Assembly: GCA_009780245.1 (NCBI GenBank)
Contig: WRAJ01000003.1
Location: 1 to 64,000 of the forward strand
Origin: Turicibacter sp.
GTDB taxonomy: Bacteria; Bacillota_I; Bacilli_A; MOL361; Turicibacteraceae
DNA length: 64,000 nucleotides
Direction of reading: 5' to 3'
This document shows, in pieces, positions 1 through 8,143 of the stretch. Position 1 is the first letter of the stretch; the number at the start of each line of letters is the position of its first letter. The notes below the pieces were generated by a model, which was given only the letters and a program-made list of their open reading frames with translations, did no database searches and was not told where the DNA came from. The position numbers and the translations under genes were made by a program.

Positions 1-1273
1 CAGTGACCGGTGGCTCAGTGACTGGTGGCTCGGTGATCGGTGGCTCAGTGACTGGCGGCTCAGTGATTGGTGGCTCGGTGATCGGTGGCTCAGTGACTGG
101 TGGGTCAGTGACCGGTGGCTCGGTGACCGGTGGCTCAGTGACTGGTGGCTCGGTGATCGGTGGCTCAGTGACTGGCGGCTCAGTGACTGGTGGCTCGGTG
201 ACTGGCGGCTCAGTGACTGGTGGTTCAGTGACCGGCTCATCAAGCGGGACCGTCTTTTCCCAGAAATAAGTGTAAACCGGGAATTCTTCTACGATCTCAA
301 CTAAAGACCACGAATAAGTCACTGCGTTAAAGACCGGCTCTGCTGCTACGACGAATTTTTGCCAGTTGAAGCGCGGGTTGTTCTGCTGTCCCGCTCCTGG
401 TGCTGATGGGACTCGGATCAAACGCATCCATACCAACCCGTCTTCCGTTTCTTGTGTGATCCGGTGCGCAGGGTTAAATACCCACTGGTTGTAACGCGCA
501 ATCGTGGTAAAGACGACAATCTCTTCACCTACAGGCACGCCTTGCAGCAGCTGCAAATTCACATATTGCCCTGCTGCTAATCTAAAGTGAGCGCCGCCGT
601 TTCCGCCTGCTCCGGTTCGTCCGACCCAACCGCTCAAGGTGTAAACCCCGTCGCCAGGGGCTGAGTTCCAACTAGCCGTTCCGTTGTTTGACGGATCGAC
701 TAGATTATCCAAATAGCTATGATTCCCAGCGTTGACTAAACTAAATCTAATCTCACGTCCGTCAACCGTGCGCGTGATATACCCCCCTGCTTCATAGATC
801 GCTTGATATTCTGCTCCGATCAGTGAAGCTGGTAGCGGATCGTTCCCGGCAAACGCGTACGAGTAAATCGTCCGCGTGTAAGCAACACCGGCTGGTGCCC
901 CAAACGGATCGTGGAAGTCATCTTCTAGCAGACTGCCACGTGTCATCAACTCCGTTGACGTCTCCGTTCTTATTCCGGTTTGAACGCGTCTGAAGTTAAA
1001 AGCAGCGGGATCGTCTTGGACGATTTGTGGGACTAACTGGGATTCCGGGGTTGCAAAAAATAACGTGACGCTGTCATCGTCGTTGATCTCGTACTCGCCT
1101 GTCCAAAATTCTTCCCACATTTCTAATTCTGGGACAAACGTTTCTGCTTCTTCAAAAGGCAGTGCTAGCACATCGCCTTCAATCGGCAAAGCAAAGGCAA
1201 AAGACATAGGCAATAGGTGCACGACTAGTGCGACCACTGCTGAAAAACTTAACATTCTCTTTACGTGTTTCAT
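1..1273 (-). CDS. secreted protein with Thr-Glu-Pro-Pro repeat tail (C-terminus outside window)
   Basis: The minus strand is open from an ATG at 1273 to the window edge, so the 3' end is missing. An AGAGAGG ribosome site lies about 7 bases upstream. The first 30 residues form a signal peptide: MKHVKRM, then a hydrophobic run ending near MSFAFA. About 300 residues of acidic ectodomain follow, with a Gly/Asn-rich stretch (GAGGNGGAHFRLAAGQ). After roughly residue 345 comes a pentapeptide array, TEPP(V/I), typical of cell-wall-spanning stalks. An LPxTG anchor could lie beyond the edge. I do not recognise the ectodomain family. The plus-strand reading of the repeat (GGSVT) is an artefact of the reverse strand. 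Confidence 0.8.
   Translation of the reverse strand, partial: MKHVKRMLSFSAVVALVVHLLPMSFAFALPIEGDVLALPFEEAETFVPELEMWEEFWTGEYEINDDDSVTLFFATPESQLVPQIVQDDPAAFNFRRVQTGIRTETSTELMTRGSLLEDDFHDPFGAPAGVAYTRTIYSYAFAGNDPLPASLIGAEYQAIYEAGGYITRTVDGREIRFSLVNAGNHSYLDNLVDPSNNGTASWNSAPGDGVYTLSGWVGRTGAGGNGGAHFRLAAGQYVNLQLLQGVPVGEEIVVFTTIARYNQWVFNPAHRITQETEDGLVWMRLIRVPSAPGAGQQNNPRFNWQKFVVAAEPVFNAVTYSWSLVEIVEEFPVYTYFWEKTVPLDEPVTEPPVTEPPVTEPPVTEPPVTEPPITEPPVTEPPVTEPPVTDPPVTEPPITEPPITEPPVTEPPITEPPVTEPPVT
2..235. repeat. 15-bp coding tandem repeat (about 15 units)
   Basis: About fifteen head-to-tail 15-bp units encode TEPPV or TEPPI on the minus strand. Third-position substitutions suggest a partly 30-bp higher-order periodicity. 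Such in-frame repeats can expand or contract without breaking the frame, changing stalk length. The array continues to the window edge, so its full size is unknown. Confidence 0.9.
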
Positions 1274-1436
1274 AAATCGACCTCTCTCTTAAATGTGAAT
1301 AATTGTCTAATTCCTTTATAGTTTATGACACATTTTGTGCGATGTCCCTACTTTCACCTAAATAGTACGAAATTTTAATGGATTATTTGAAACTAAAATG
1401 TTATGATAATGTGGTAAATAAAACGAGGTGTGAACG

Positions 1437-1982
1437 ATGTCTAAATTAGAAGAAAAAAAATTAAGCTCCAAAGAATACTACCGAAACCCATTCTTATACA
1501 TTCACGAAGACGATGTGTCGCTGCCAGACGGTGAAAAGTCAAAACGTATCGTCGTGACACACGTTGGTGCCGTGAGTATCATCGCGTTAACGGAAGACAA
1601 AGAATTACTGCTGGTGCGTCAATACCGTTACCCGCTCGGGCTAGAGACGATCGAAATCCCGGCAGGGAAATTAGAAGAAAACGAAGCGCCGATCGCCACC
1701 GCAAAACGTGAACTCGAAGAAGAAACGGGCTATACCTGTGAATCGCTTGAACTCCTTGGTGCTCATGCCACCGAGCCAGGCTTTACAAACGTGGTCTTAC
1801 AGCAATTTTTAGCGACCGGGGTCACGTTGATGGCACATCCCGTTGGCGCAGACGAAGGCGAATTTGTAGAGGTGATGACACTAAAAAAAGACCAGGCACT
1901 CATGATGGTCGCGACGGGTGAGATCATCGATTTAAAAACGGTGTACGCCATTCAATACTTGACGGTTGCGGGGCTTTGGTAA
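1437..1982 (+). CDS. nudF: Nudix hydrolase, ADP-ribose pyrophosphatase type
   Basis: This 181-residue protein has the length and layout of NudF/ADP-ribose pyrophosphatases, cytoplasmic enzymes that cleave ADP-ribose to AMP and ribose 5-phosphate. The Nudix box lies at residues 77-99: G-KLEEN-E, then RELEEETGY. The preceding QYRYPLGLETIEIPAG segment is characteristic of the ADP-ribose group. GAGGTG sits 8 bases before the ATG. The stop codon directly abuts the next start, so the metallopeptidase gene downstream is probably co-translated. Substrate is inferred from family features only. Confidence 0.88.
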   Translation: MSKLEEKKLSSKEYYRNPFLYIHEDDVSLPDGEKSKRIVVTHVGAVSIIALTEDKELLLVRQYRYPLGLETIEIPAGKLEENEAPIATAKRELEEETGYTCESLELLGAHATEPGFTNVVLQQFLATGVTLMAHPVGADEGEFVEVMTLKKDQALMMVATGEIIDLKTVYAIQYLTVAGLW

Positions 1983-2591
1983 ATGGCAAAGGTTAAAAAA
2001 CTTGTGATACAACCCTTCTCCATTACCGTTCATTATAAAAAAATGAAGAACGTCTACTTGCGCATCAAACCCGACGGTAACATCACGATTTCAGCACCGA
2101 TTGGAACAAGCAAATCCTATTTAACCCGCTTCGTCAACGAACGCGCCGCGTGGATCACCGAAAAACAACAAAAGCTAACCGAACGCGCGGAAGAAGCGCT
2201 CCGAATCGGGGCTTCACAGTCACTCTTATTTGGCAAAGTCATCGACGAACCGCTCAGTGAGGCACAACTGGGGCAGTTGCTCCATGAAAAGATCGTCGGC
2301 TACGTTCACAAGTACTGGGGCTTTTTTGCCGAGCGTGGTTGCCCAGTTGTCGAAATAAAATACCGCCTGATGAAAGCAACGTGGGGCGTTTGCCGACCAA
2401 CCAAGCGGACGATCACGTTTAATAAGCGGCTCGTTCATCAGCCAGAAGCGTTTATCGAGTACGTCGTTTTGCATGAATTGTGCCACTTATTAGTGCCCAA
2501 TCATAGCAAAGATTTTTATACACTCGTCGCGTATCATATGCCTCGTTATAGGGAATATATAGAAAGGCGAGTGTTTTATGAAAGCGGATAG
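1983..2591 (+). CDS. YgjP-like (DUF45) metal-dependent hydrolase
   Basis: A 202-residue cytoplasmic protein of the YgjP/DUF45 (WLM-like) metallopeptidase group. The zinc motif HELCH is at residues 164-168, followed by VPNHSKDFY, where the later histidine completes the typical HExxH...NH site. The upstream stretch KATWGVCRPTKRTITFN matches the family's SRWGSC-like motif. Start and preceding stop are adjacent (TAAATG), so it forms a transcription unit with the Nudix gene. The physiological substrate of this family is not established. Confidence 0.82.
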   Translation: MAKVKKLVIQPFSITVHYKKMKNVYLRIKPDGNITISAPIGTSKSYLTRFVNERAAWITEKQQKLTERAEEALRIGASQSLLFGKVIDEPLSEAQLGQLLHEKIVGYVHKYWGFFAERGCPVVEIKYRLMKATWGVCRPTKRTITFNKRLVHQPEAFIEYVVLHELCHLLVPNHSKDFYTLVAYHMPRYREYIERRVFYESG

Positions 2592-2602
2592 CTGTTTTTG
2601 CC

Positions 2603-2631
2603 TTGCTATTTAGAATGCTAGCCTGTATAAT
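2603..2631 (+). promoter_or_regulatory. sigma-A-type promoter of the YczE-like gene
   Basis: TTGCTA (2603-2608), a 17-base spacer and TATAAT (2626-2631) precede the gene starting at 2659. An AAGGAG ribosome site at 2645-2650 follows. Confidence 0.7.
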
Positions 2632-2658
2632 AGGAAGGTTGAAGAAGGAGTTATTTTG

Positions 2659-3354
2659 ATGTTTAAAAAAATTATTTTATCGATTGTGTTGATTTGTGTG
2701 GCGGCCACGGGTTCGGCATTGACACTTCGCGGTGCGATTGGGCTAGGGGCGATTAATGCGTTTAATGCTACCGTTTCTAATGCGTTAAACATCCAAGTCG
2801 GAACGGTTGTCATGTTTTTCAATTTCTTTTTTGTTGCGCTTCAAATCGTGTTATTGGGCAAAGCATTTAGAAAGATTCAGTTATTACAAATTGTGTTAAG
2901 CTTCGTTTTTGGCTATATCATCAACTTTATTTATTACGGCGTTTTAAGCGACATCGAGCTGACGAGTTATGTGATGCAGTTTGCGGTGTTCCTAACGGGT
3001 GTCTTTATCCTCACCTTCGGTGTAGCAGCGGTATTGGTGATTGACTTGGTTGCGTTTCCGATTGAAGCGGCCGTTCAAGTTGTGGCGGATAAAATGAACA
3101 AAGACTTTGTTAAGCTTCGACAGCTGTTTGATGTGTTGTGTATTGGTGGTGCTTTGATTCTTGCGTTTGTCTTTGGGGTGCCGATTTTAGTTCGCGAAGG
3201 CACCGTTGTGCAGGCGCTTATCTTTGGCCCGGCGCTTGGGTTTTTCATGGCAAGGCTGAAAAAGATTTTTGCAAAACACGGGCTCGTTTATTGCCCAAGA
3301 TCAGAAAATGGCAAATCAGTCCAAGATTTGAAGGTTACAGCAAATGAATTTTAA
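2659..3354 (+). CDS. YczE/YitT-type integral membrane protein
   Basis: A 231-residue hydrophobic protein with about five to six predicted membrane segments, resembling the YczE/YyaS/YitT (DUF6198) family. Hydrophobic blocks occur at about residues 5-30, 50-70, 80-100, 110-140 and 165-200, and the basic C-terminus should be cytoplasmic. I chose ATG 2659 over TTG 2656 because AAGGAG lies 8 bases before it. It has its own promoter and stands alone between the metallopeptidase and the serine dehydratase pair. The transported substrate, if any, is unknown. Confidence 0.7.
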   Translation: MFKKIILSIVLICVAATGSALTLRGAIGLGAINAFNATVSNALNIQVGTVVMFFNFFFVALQIVLLGKAFRKIQLLQIVLSFVFGYIINFIYYGVLSDIELTSYVMQFAVFLTGVFILTFGVAAVLVIDLVAFPIEAAVQVVADKMNKDFVKLRQLFDVLCIGGALILAFVFGVPILVREGTVVQALIFGPALGFFMARLKKIFAKHGLVYCPRSENGKSVQDLKVTANEF

Positions 3355-3377
3355 ACTATAGAAAAGAGGGAGTTTTG

Positions 3378-3824
3378 ATGGAATACACCTCCGTTTTTGA
3401 TATCATTGGTCCGATCATGGTCGGGCCGTCAAGTTCGCACACAGCAGGTGCGCTCGGCATTGCGAAGTACACGCGTCAGAAATTCGGGAAGCAACCCATC
3501 TATGCTGAAATCACGCTTTATGAATCGTTCGCCAAAACGTACAAAGGGCATGGAACAGACGTGGCATTAGTGGGCGGTATTTTAAACTTTGAGTCGGACG
3601 ATGTGAGGATTCCTTTTGCGCTCGACATTGCAGAAAAAGAGCATTTAGAGATTAAATTTGTCATCAGCGAGGAACAAACGGATCATCCGAACACCGTTAA
3701 ATTAATTTTAACCGATGGCTATGAAGTCCTTGAAGTGACCGGCATCTCCATCGGCGGGGGAAGCTTCAGAATTTTGTCCAGCGATTGGAGCTTCGGCGCG
3801 AAGTGGGGTGAGAACGATGTTTAA
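3378..3824 (+). CDS. sdaAB: L-serine dehydratase beta subunit, lacking the ACT domain
   Basis: Beta subunit of the iron-sulfur L-serine dehydratase, which with SdaAA converts L-serine to pyruvate and ammonia. The N-terminal signature IGPIMVGPSSSHTAGALGI is present, followed by the TYKGHGTDVALVGGIL region. The protein stops at 148 residues, just after SIGGGSFRI. Bacillus SdaAB proteins are about 220 residues because an ACT regulatory domain follows this motif. Here only about 15 unrelated residues follow before the stop, which overlaps the sdaAA start by 8 bases. No room remains for an ACT domain in any frame, so it was deleted or never present. Confidence 0.85.
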   Translation: MEYTSVFDIIGPIMVGPSSSHTAGALGIAKYTRQKFGKQPIYAEITLYESFAKTYKGHGTDVALVGGILNFESDDVRIPFALDIAEKEHLEIKFVISEEQTDHPNTVKLILTDGYEVLEVTGISIGGGSFRILSSDWSFGAKWGENDV

Positions 3825-4719
3825 AAGTGTAGAAGAATTGCTTGCGATATGCGAGAAAGAAAACAAATTCATCTCGGAAGTGATGCTCGATTTTGAAACA
3901 GAGCGTGGGCAGCAAAGCCGTGCGGCGGTCATGGAACAGATGAGACAAAACCTCATTGTGATGCGTGCATCGGTTGAAAGCGGGTTTAAAGGCGTTTTTT
4001 CGACAACCGGTTTAACAGGTGGCGATGCCGTCAAATTAGATGAATATTTAAAAAAAGGCCGTACCCTTAGCGGCGAAACCATGGTAAAAGCTTGTGCGTC
4101 AGCGATTGCCACGAACGAAGTCAACGCCGCCATGGGCATTATCTGCGCATCGCCAACGGCAGGCTCAGCAGGCACTTTGCCGGGCGTGCTGTTTACATTA
4201 GAAGAGAAGCTGGAACTCACCGAAGACCAGCTGGTAAACTTTTTATTTACAAGCGGGGCATTCGGGTTGATCACAGCCAATAACGCGTTCATTGCCGGGG
4301 CAGCCGGTGGTTGTCAAGCGGAAATCGGGACGTCAAGTGCCATGGCCGCTGCCGGAGCCGTCGAAGTGGCCGGTGGTTCGCCGAAGCAGTCGGCGGATGC
4401 TTTCGCGATTGCCTTAGCCAACATGCTCGGGCTTGTCTGCGATCCGGTCGCGGGCTTAGTGGAAGTGCCGTGCATTAAACGAAATGCAGCCGGAGCTAGC
4501 AATGCCTTAATCTCAGCAGACATGGCATTAGCAGGCTTAGTGAGTGAGATTCCGGCTGATGAAGTGATTAGCGCCATGTACGAAGTCGGCATTGAGATGG
4601 ACACTGCGTTTAAAGAAACGGCAGAAGGTGGTCTCGCGAATACGCCAACCGGACGTGCGATTGAAGCGCGCATCTTTGGCAAGCGACCTGGGTGTGACGG
4701 TTGCGCGATGAAGAAATAA
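3817..4719 (+). CDS. sdaAA: L-serine dehydratase alpha subunit (4Fe-4S)
   Basis: This 300-residue protein has the length of Bacillus SdaAA and carries the catalytic iron-sulfur cluster. Likely cluster cysteines are C208 and C219 (CDPVAGLVEVPC) and the C-terminal pair C293/C296 (RPGCDGC). The conserved SPTAGSAG and QAEIGTSSAMAA segments are intact. GGGGTGA at 3804-3810 is a ribosome site for ATG 3817, preferred over GTG 3808. The start lies inside the end of sdaAB, giving translational coupling. The catalytic subunit looks complete, so the enzyme may be active but lack the usual beta-subunit regulatory domain. Confidence 0.92.
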   Translation: MFKSVEELLAICEKENKFISEVMLDFETERGQQSRAAVMEQMRQNLIVMRASVESGFKGVFSTTGLTGGDAVKLDEYLKKGRTLSGETMVKACASAIATNEVNAAMGIICASPTAGSAGTLPGVLFTLEEKLELTEDQLVNFLFTSGAFGLITANNAFIAGAAGGCQAEIGTSSAMAAAGAVEVAGGSPKQSADAFAIALANMLGLVCDPVAGLVEVPCIKRNAAGASNALISADMALAGLVSEIPADEVISAMYEVGIEMDTAFKETAEGGLANTPTGRAIEARIFGKRPGCDGCAMKK

Positions 4720-4723
4720 ATGA

Positions 4724-4772
4724 AAAACAGTGAAGTTACGAGTTTGGATTTACTCATGATTTCACTGTTTTC
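4724..4772 (+). terminator. terminator after sdaAA
   Basis: An inverted repeat, AAAACAGTGAA at 4724-4734 against TTCACTGTTTT to 4772, directly follows the sdaAA stop. It could serve both strands, because the CotD-like gene ends at 4791 from the other side. Confidence 0.7.
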
Positions 4773-4790
4773 TTACTTTGTAGGGCATGG

Positions 4791-5294
4791 TTAGACGGAA
4801 TTGCACAAGGCGAGGTCTGGCGGTCTTACCCCGTGATTGTGGTTGACGACTTCATTGACTTCCCGTTGCTCAAACGGCAGCCATTCGTGGTGGGTATGAA
4901 CGTGGTGAATGTTCGTTTTGATGCACGGTACCATGTGTTGAACACGGTTATGATGGTGAATCACCGTCGGCGGACATTGTAGCGGCTGCTCCATGACACG
5001 CTCCACCGTTTCAAAATTAGCGTTACACGTCATACCAGATAAATTACCGGCTGGCATGGTACCGCTTGGAATGATGTTATTCAGTGGCATGGCTGCTGGC
5101 ACCATGTTATTCATCGGCATCGGTGTGACGATTTGTGGCGCACAATTGTTCATCGGCATCACATTTTGTGCCATCACGGGTGCCACCTCAGCAACAGCAG
5201 GTACACCGCAAGCACCCGCACCGATTGGCACGGCAGGTACAACAACCACGCAACAATTATTTGCCATTCTTGGCATAGGTCTATTAAAACACAT
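4791..5294 (-). CDS. CotD-like spore coat protein (putative)
   Basis: A 167-residue low-complexity protein. The first 100 residues are rich in Met, Asn, Pro and Val with repeated PMNN/PLNN elements. The C-terminal part is rich in histidine and cysteine: CPPTVIHHHNRVQH, then NIHHVHTHHEW, resembling the His-rich core of CotD-type coat proteins. Cys residues (NCCVVV, GACG, CNANF, PCIK) could support cross-linking. Ribosome site AAGGGGAG lies 8 bases upstream. The family call rests on composition and the HVHxxH pattern, not an alignment. Confidence 0.5.
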   Translation of the reverse strand: MCFNRPMPRMANNCCVVVVPAVPIGAGACGVPAVAEVAPVMAQNVMPMNNCAPQIVTPMPMNNMVPAAMPLNNIIPSGTMPAGNLSGMTCNANFETVERVMEQPLQCPPTVIHHHNRVQHMVPCIKTNIHHVHTHHEWLPFEQREVNEVVNHNHGVRPPDLALCNSV

Positions 5295-5607
5295 ATTCTA
5301 AACTCCCCTTCTACGTTTTCGATACTTTTCCTAGTCATTATATTCACCCAGAACACATTTGGGTAGGACTAGCGCCTAGACGAAGATTAATTCCTAGACT
5401 TTTACATAGCAGACAGGTAAAATAGAAGTTGCAACACAGCCATCATGCAATAGCACAATAGCTGTTGCAAAGCGTGTTTTACCCAGACACCCCTGATATT
5501 TCACTAAAATGGGTGGAAATTACCCCAGACACCCCCGGAATTTCACCAAAATGGGTAAAACCGCCCTAGCTTCACTGACACTTGATAAAACGAAAGGATG
5601 ATTCAAC
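5295..5607. repeat. palindromic and duplicated intergenic DNA
   Basis: No gene is visible. At 5416-5483 an imperfect hairpin pairs GGTAAAA...TTGCAACA with TGTTGCAA...TTTTACC. It runs into two 42-bp tandem copies beginning CCCAGACACCCC at 5482 and 5524. A third GGGTAAAAC at 5553-5561 can pair with GTTTTACCC at 5476-5484. A shorter dyad ACCCA/TGGGT sits at 5346-5364. The clustering suggests a decayed small repetitive element. Promoters for the flanking genes must also lie here, but I could not pick them out. Confidence 0.6.
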
Positions 5608-6578
5608 ATGACATTTGCAACAATTGGTAGTAACTTTATTGTACATCGCTTTGCATTAGCAGCAAAGCTTCACGACAACTTGGCATACGGTGCAGTCTAT
5701 TCACGGTCGCAAGACACAGGGCAAGAATTAGCAGACCAGTACGGCGTAGCCAAAGTCTATACCTCGCTCGAAGCATTGGCACTGGATCCAGACATTGACT
5801 TGTCTACGTAGCTAGTCCCAACGCCGTCCATGCCGAACAGTCGATTTTAATGATGAAGCACGGGAAGCATGTGCTTTGCGAAAAGCCGATTACTAGTCAC
5901 GCGCGCGAGCTGGAAGAGATGGAACGCGTGGCACGGGAGAATAACGTGATGCTAATGGAAGCGATGAAAAGTGTGTATTGCCCGGGCTATGAGGCGGTGC
6001 GCACGAATCTACACAAGCTAGGCCCAGTCCGCAATGTGACGCTGAATTTCTTGCAGTACACGCCATGCTACGAAGCTTATCAAAAAGGGATGGCCACGAA
6101 TCAATTCAACCCAGCGCTTTCGAATTGCGCCCTAGTGGATACCGGCGTTTATACGATTCATATGCTTCTCGCGCTTTTTGGAAAGCCAAAAAAATTCCAA
6201 GCAAATGCGATCATGCTAAGCAACGGGATGGACGCAGCGGGAACCATCTCCTGCGTTTACGATGATTTTTTAGCGACCCTTATCTACTCGAAGCTCGCTA
6301 CCTATGAGGGAAATCAAATCCAAGGTGAACAGGCCGCCATGATCATTGATAAAATCTCAGACATCAAGCACATCACCATTAAATATCGCGATGATCGCGA
6401 GGATGAAATCATCCCGATAAAAAAGCACCCTGTTATGTACTATGAGATTGGCGTGTTTCTCGAGGCGATCAAAAAGGGCGAACAAGGCGATCTGCTAAAG
6501 ATAAGCAAGCTGCAAATGGCCTTCCTCGATGAAGCACGCACACAGCTAGGCATCGTCTTCCCAGCCGATAACAAGTAG
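5608..6578 (+). pseudogene. Gfo/Idh/MocA-family oxidoreductase, frameshifted
   Basis: Two adjacent reading frames together make one NAD(P)-dependent oxidoreductase. 5608-5811 encodes the nucleotide-binding start (TFATIGSNFIVHRF...), ending DPDIDL-ST at a TAG. The frame of 5850-6578 is already open upstream of that stop and reads YVASPNAVHAEQSILMMKHGKHVLCEKP, the exact family continuation. Inserting one base near 5801 restores DID-x-VYVASPNAVHAEQ. The C-terminal domain looks complete, about 320 residues in total. The ribosome site GAAAGGATG is intact. This is either a recent single-base deletion or a sequence error. Neighbours give no hint of substrate. Confidence 0.85.
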
Positions 6579-6640
6579 CAACTCATTTCCAAAGCTTTAC
6601 TTTAGTAAAATTTTAGAAAATCTTAATATTTGTAGCGAGT

Positions 6641-6666
6641 TTTAATTAAGGTTTAATCGCTATAAT
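6641..6666 (+). promoter_or_regulatory. promoter with 11-bp-spaced direct repeats (putative PhoB/OmpR-type site)
   Basis: TTTAAT occurs at 6641-6646 and 6652-6657, exactly 11 bases apart, immediately before TATAAT at 6661-6666. No good -35 box is present. Direct repeats one helical turn apart in place of a -35 are the usual arrangement for activators of the OmpR/PhoB class. A regulator of that class is encoded 750 bases downstream, so autoregulation is plausible. Confidence 0.5.
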
Positions 6667-6708
6667 AAAACCACGATCAAGCGAATCGTATGCACAAGGA
6701 GAATTCAA

Positions 6709-7395
6709 ATGAAAAAAAGAATCTATTTATTAATGGTAGTAGCTGTGTTTGCCTTAACTATTGCAGGTTGTGGCGGTAATCTAAGAAACAATAGTAACGA
6801 TATCGTCACGCCAGATGGTGACAGCGAAGTGCGAGAACTTACCTTTGAACCGTTCAACGCCATCGATATCAACGGTGTCTTCAACGTCGTATACCGCCAA
6901 TCAAATGACTACCGCATCGAACTCGAAATAGAAGATAACCTTTGGGACATCACCGAAGTCAGAGTGGTCAACAGCACCTTGCAAATCAACTTCACCCGTG
7001 CCGTAGACTTTTCCGACCGCGACACACCAAACCTCTACATCTACGCGCCGACCCTAACCGCAGCAACGTTCGGCGGTATCATCACCGCAAGCAACTGGGA
7101 CGACATCCAAGCCGACACTTTCATCCTAACAAGTGACGGTGTCACAACCCTAGAAATTAGCGGTCAGGCAAACGCCACGGAATTTAATATCAACGGCATC
7201 AGTAACGTCAATGCCCTTGACTTCCAAACAAGAACAGCGGTGGTTAACATTCATGATATTAGCGAATTATCCGTTTCAGCATCAGATGAGCTAGAAGTAT
7301 CAATCTCCGATTTATCAACGGTCGCATATCGCGGAAATCCAACTGTAACAGAAATCTACGTTGCGATCATGGCGACGTTGCGCCAAATGAACTAA
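6709..7395 (+). CDS. DUF2807-type lipoprotein (GIN domain)
   Basis: A 228-residue predicted lipoprotein: a lysine-rich start, a hydrophobic run and a lipobox ending TIAGC at about residue 20. From residue 45 the sequence follows the DUF2807 beta-helix pattern, with FEPFNAIDINGVFNVVYRQ at the start and repeated strands such as LEISGQANATEFNINGISN and VNIHDISELSVSASDELEVSI. These domains form extracellular parallel beta-structures, often beside envelope-stress systems. The gene shares a promoter region with a response regulator and histidine kinase 25 bases downstream, suggesting it takes part in sensing or is a target. Confidence 0.75.
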   Translation: MKKRIYLLMVVAVFALTIAGCGGNLRNNSNDIVTPDGDSEVRELTFEPFNAIDINGVFNVVYRQSNDYRIELEIEDNLWDITEVRVVNSTLQINFTRAVDFSDRDTPNLYIYAPTLTAATFGGIITASNWDDIQADTFILTSDGVTTLEISGQANATEFNINGISNVNALDFQTRTAVVNIHDISELSVSASDELEVSISDLSTVAYRGNPTVTEIYVAIMATLRQMN

Positions 7396-7420
7396 AGAAC
7401 CAACGATGAGGTGAAAAAGA

Positions 7421-8143
7421 ATGGCAGAAACGAAAGAACACATTTTAGTCGTGGAGGACGATCAGGACATTGCGTTTGCGGTCCGTGAGTATTTGCTGTC
7501 TCAAGGTTATACGGTCAGCTTGGCGGAGAACGGGAAGGTCGCGCTAGAAATGGTCGCGGATGCGCCGGTGGACTTGGCGATCGTGGATGTGATGATGCCG
7601 GTGATGGACGGGATTACGTTTGTCATGAACGTCCGAAAAGAGCACGATTTTCCTGTGATTATGTTATCGGCCAAATCTGAAGAAACCGATAAAATTCTCG
7701 GACTTAACATGGGAGCAGATGATTATGTCACCAAGCCGTTTCGGCCACTGGAGTTATTAGCTCGGGTCAATTCACAACTGCGGAGGCAGCGTCGGCAGTC
7801 CGAACGCTCTGGCAACCAGGTTACAGAAGAAAAAAACCTGATCATTGTCGGAGGCTTGGAAATGGACACGGCCACGAGAGTTTTTAAGGTAGATGGCGAG
7901 GCGGTTCGTTTAACGCCGCTGGAGTATAAGATTTTGAATTTGTTGATGGCAAATGCGGGGCGGGTGTTTAGTGCGGATGAGATTTATGAGCGGGTTTGGA
8001 ACGAGGTGGCGGTGAACACGGATACGATCATGGTGCATGTGCGCAAGATTCGCGAGAAAATTGAGATTGATCCGAAAAATCCGCAGTATTTGAAGGTCGT
8101 TTGGGGCGTGGGATATCGGATTGATGCTCCTGGGAAGAGGTGA
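7421..8143 (+). CDS. OmpR/PhoB-family response regulator
   Basis: A 240-residue two-domain regulator. Residues 1-120 form a receiver domain with acidic pocket EDD, phospho-acceptor Asp in VDVMMPVMDG, the switch Ser in MLSAKSEE and Lys in VTKPF. Residues 145-235 form a winged-helix DNA-binding domain with the hallmarks RLTPLEYKILNLL, VWNE, TIMVHVRKIREKIE and VWGVGYRI. GATGAGGTG precedes the start. The stop overlaps the kinase start, so the two are cognate partners. Confidence 0.93.
   Translation: MAETKEHILVVEDDQDIAFAVREYLLSQGYTVSLAENGKVALEMVADAPVDLAIVDVMMPVMDGITFVMNVRKEHDFPVIMLSAKSEETDKILGLNMGADDYVTKPFRPLELLARVNSQLRRQRRQSERSGNQVTEEKNLIIVGGLEMDTATRVFKVDGEAVRLTPLEYKILNLLMANAGRVFSADEIYERVWNEVAVNTDTIMVHVRKIREKIEIDPKNPQYLKVVWGVGYRIDAPGKR

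Noticed and set aside
3-269. Plus-strand ORF of GGSVT repeats
   Set aside because: The minus strand holds a continuous gene with ribosome site, signal peptide and ectodomain leading into the same repeat. The plus frame is its mirror.
3780-3824. Frameshift as explanation for the short SdaAB
   Set aside because: Only about 55 bases lie between the last conserved motif and sdaAA, too few to hide an ACT domain in any frame.
5280-5400. Mother-cell (sigma-K) promoter for the CotD-like gene
   Set aside because: Only a TATAAT-like sequence is visible; the CATA...TA and AC elements are not properly placed.
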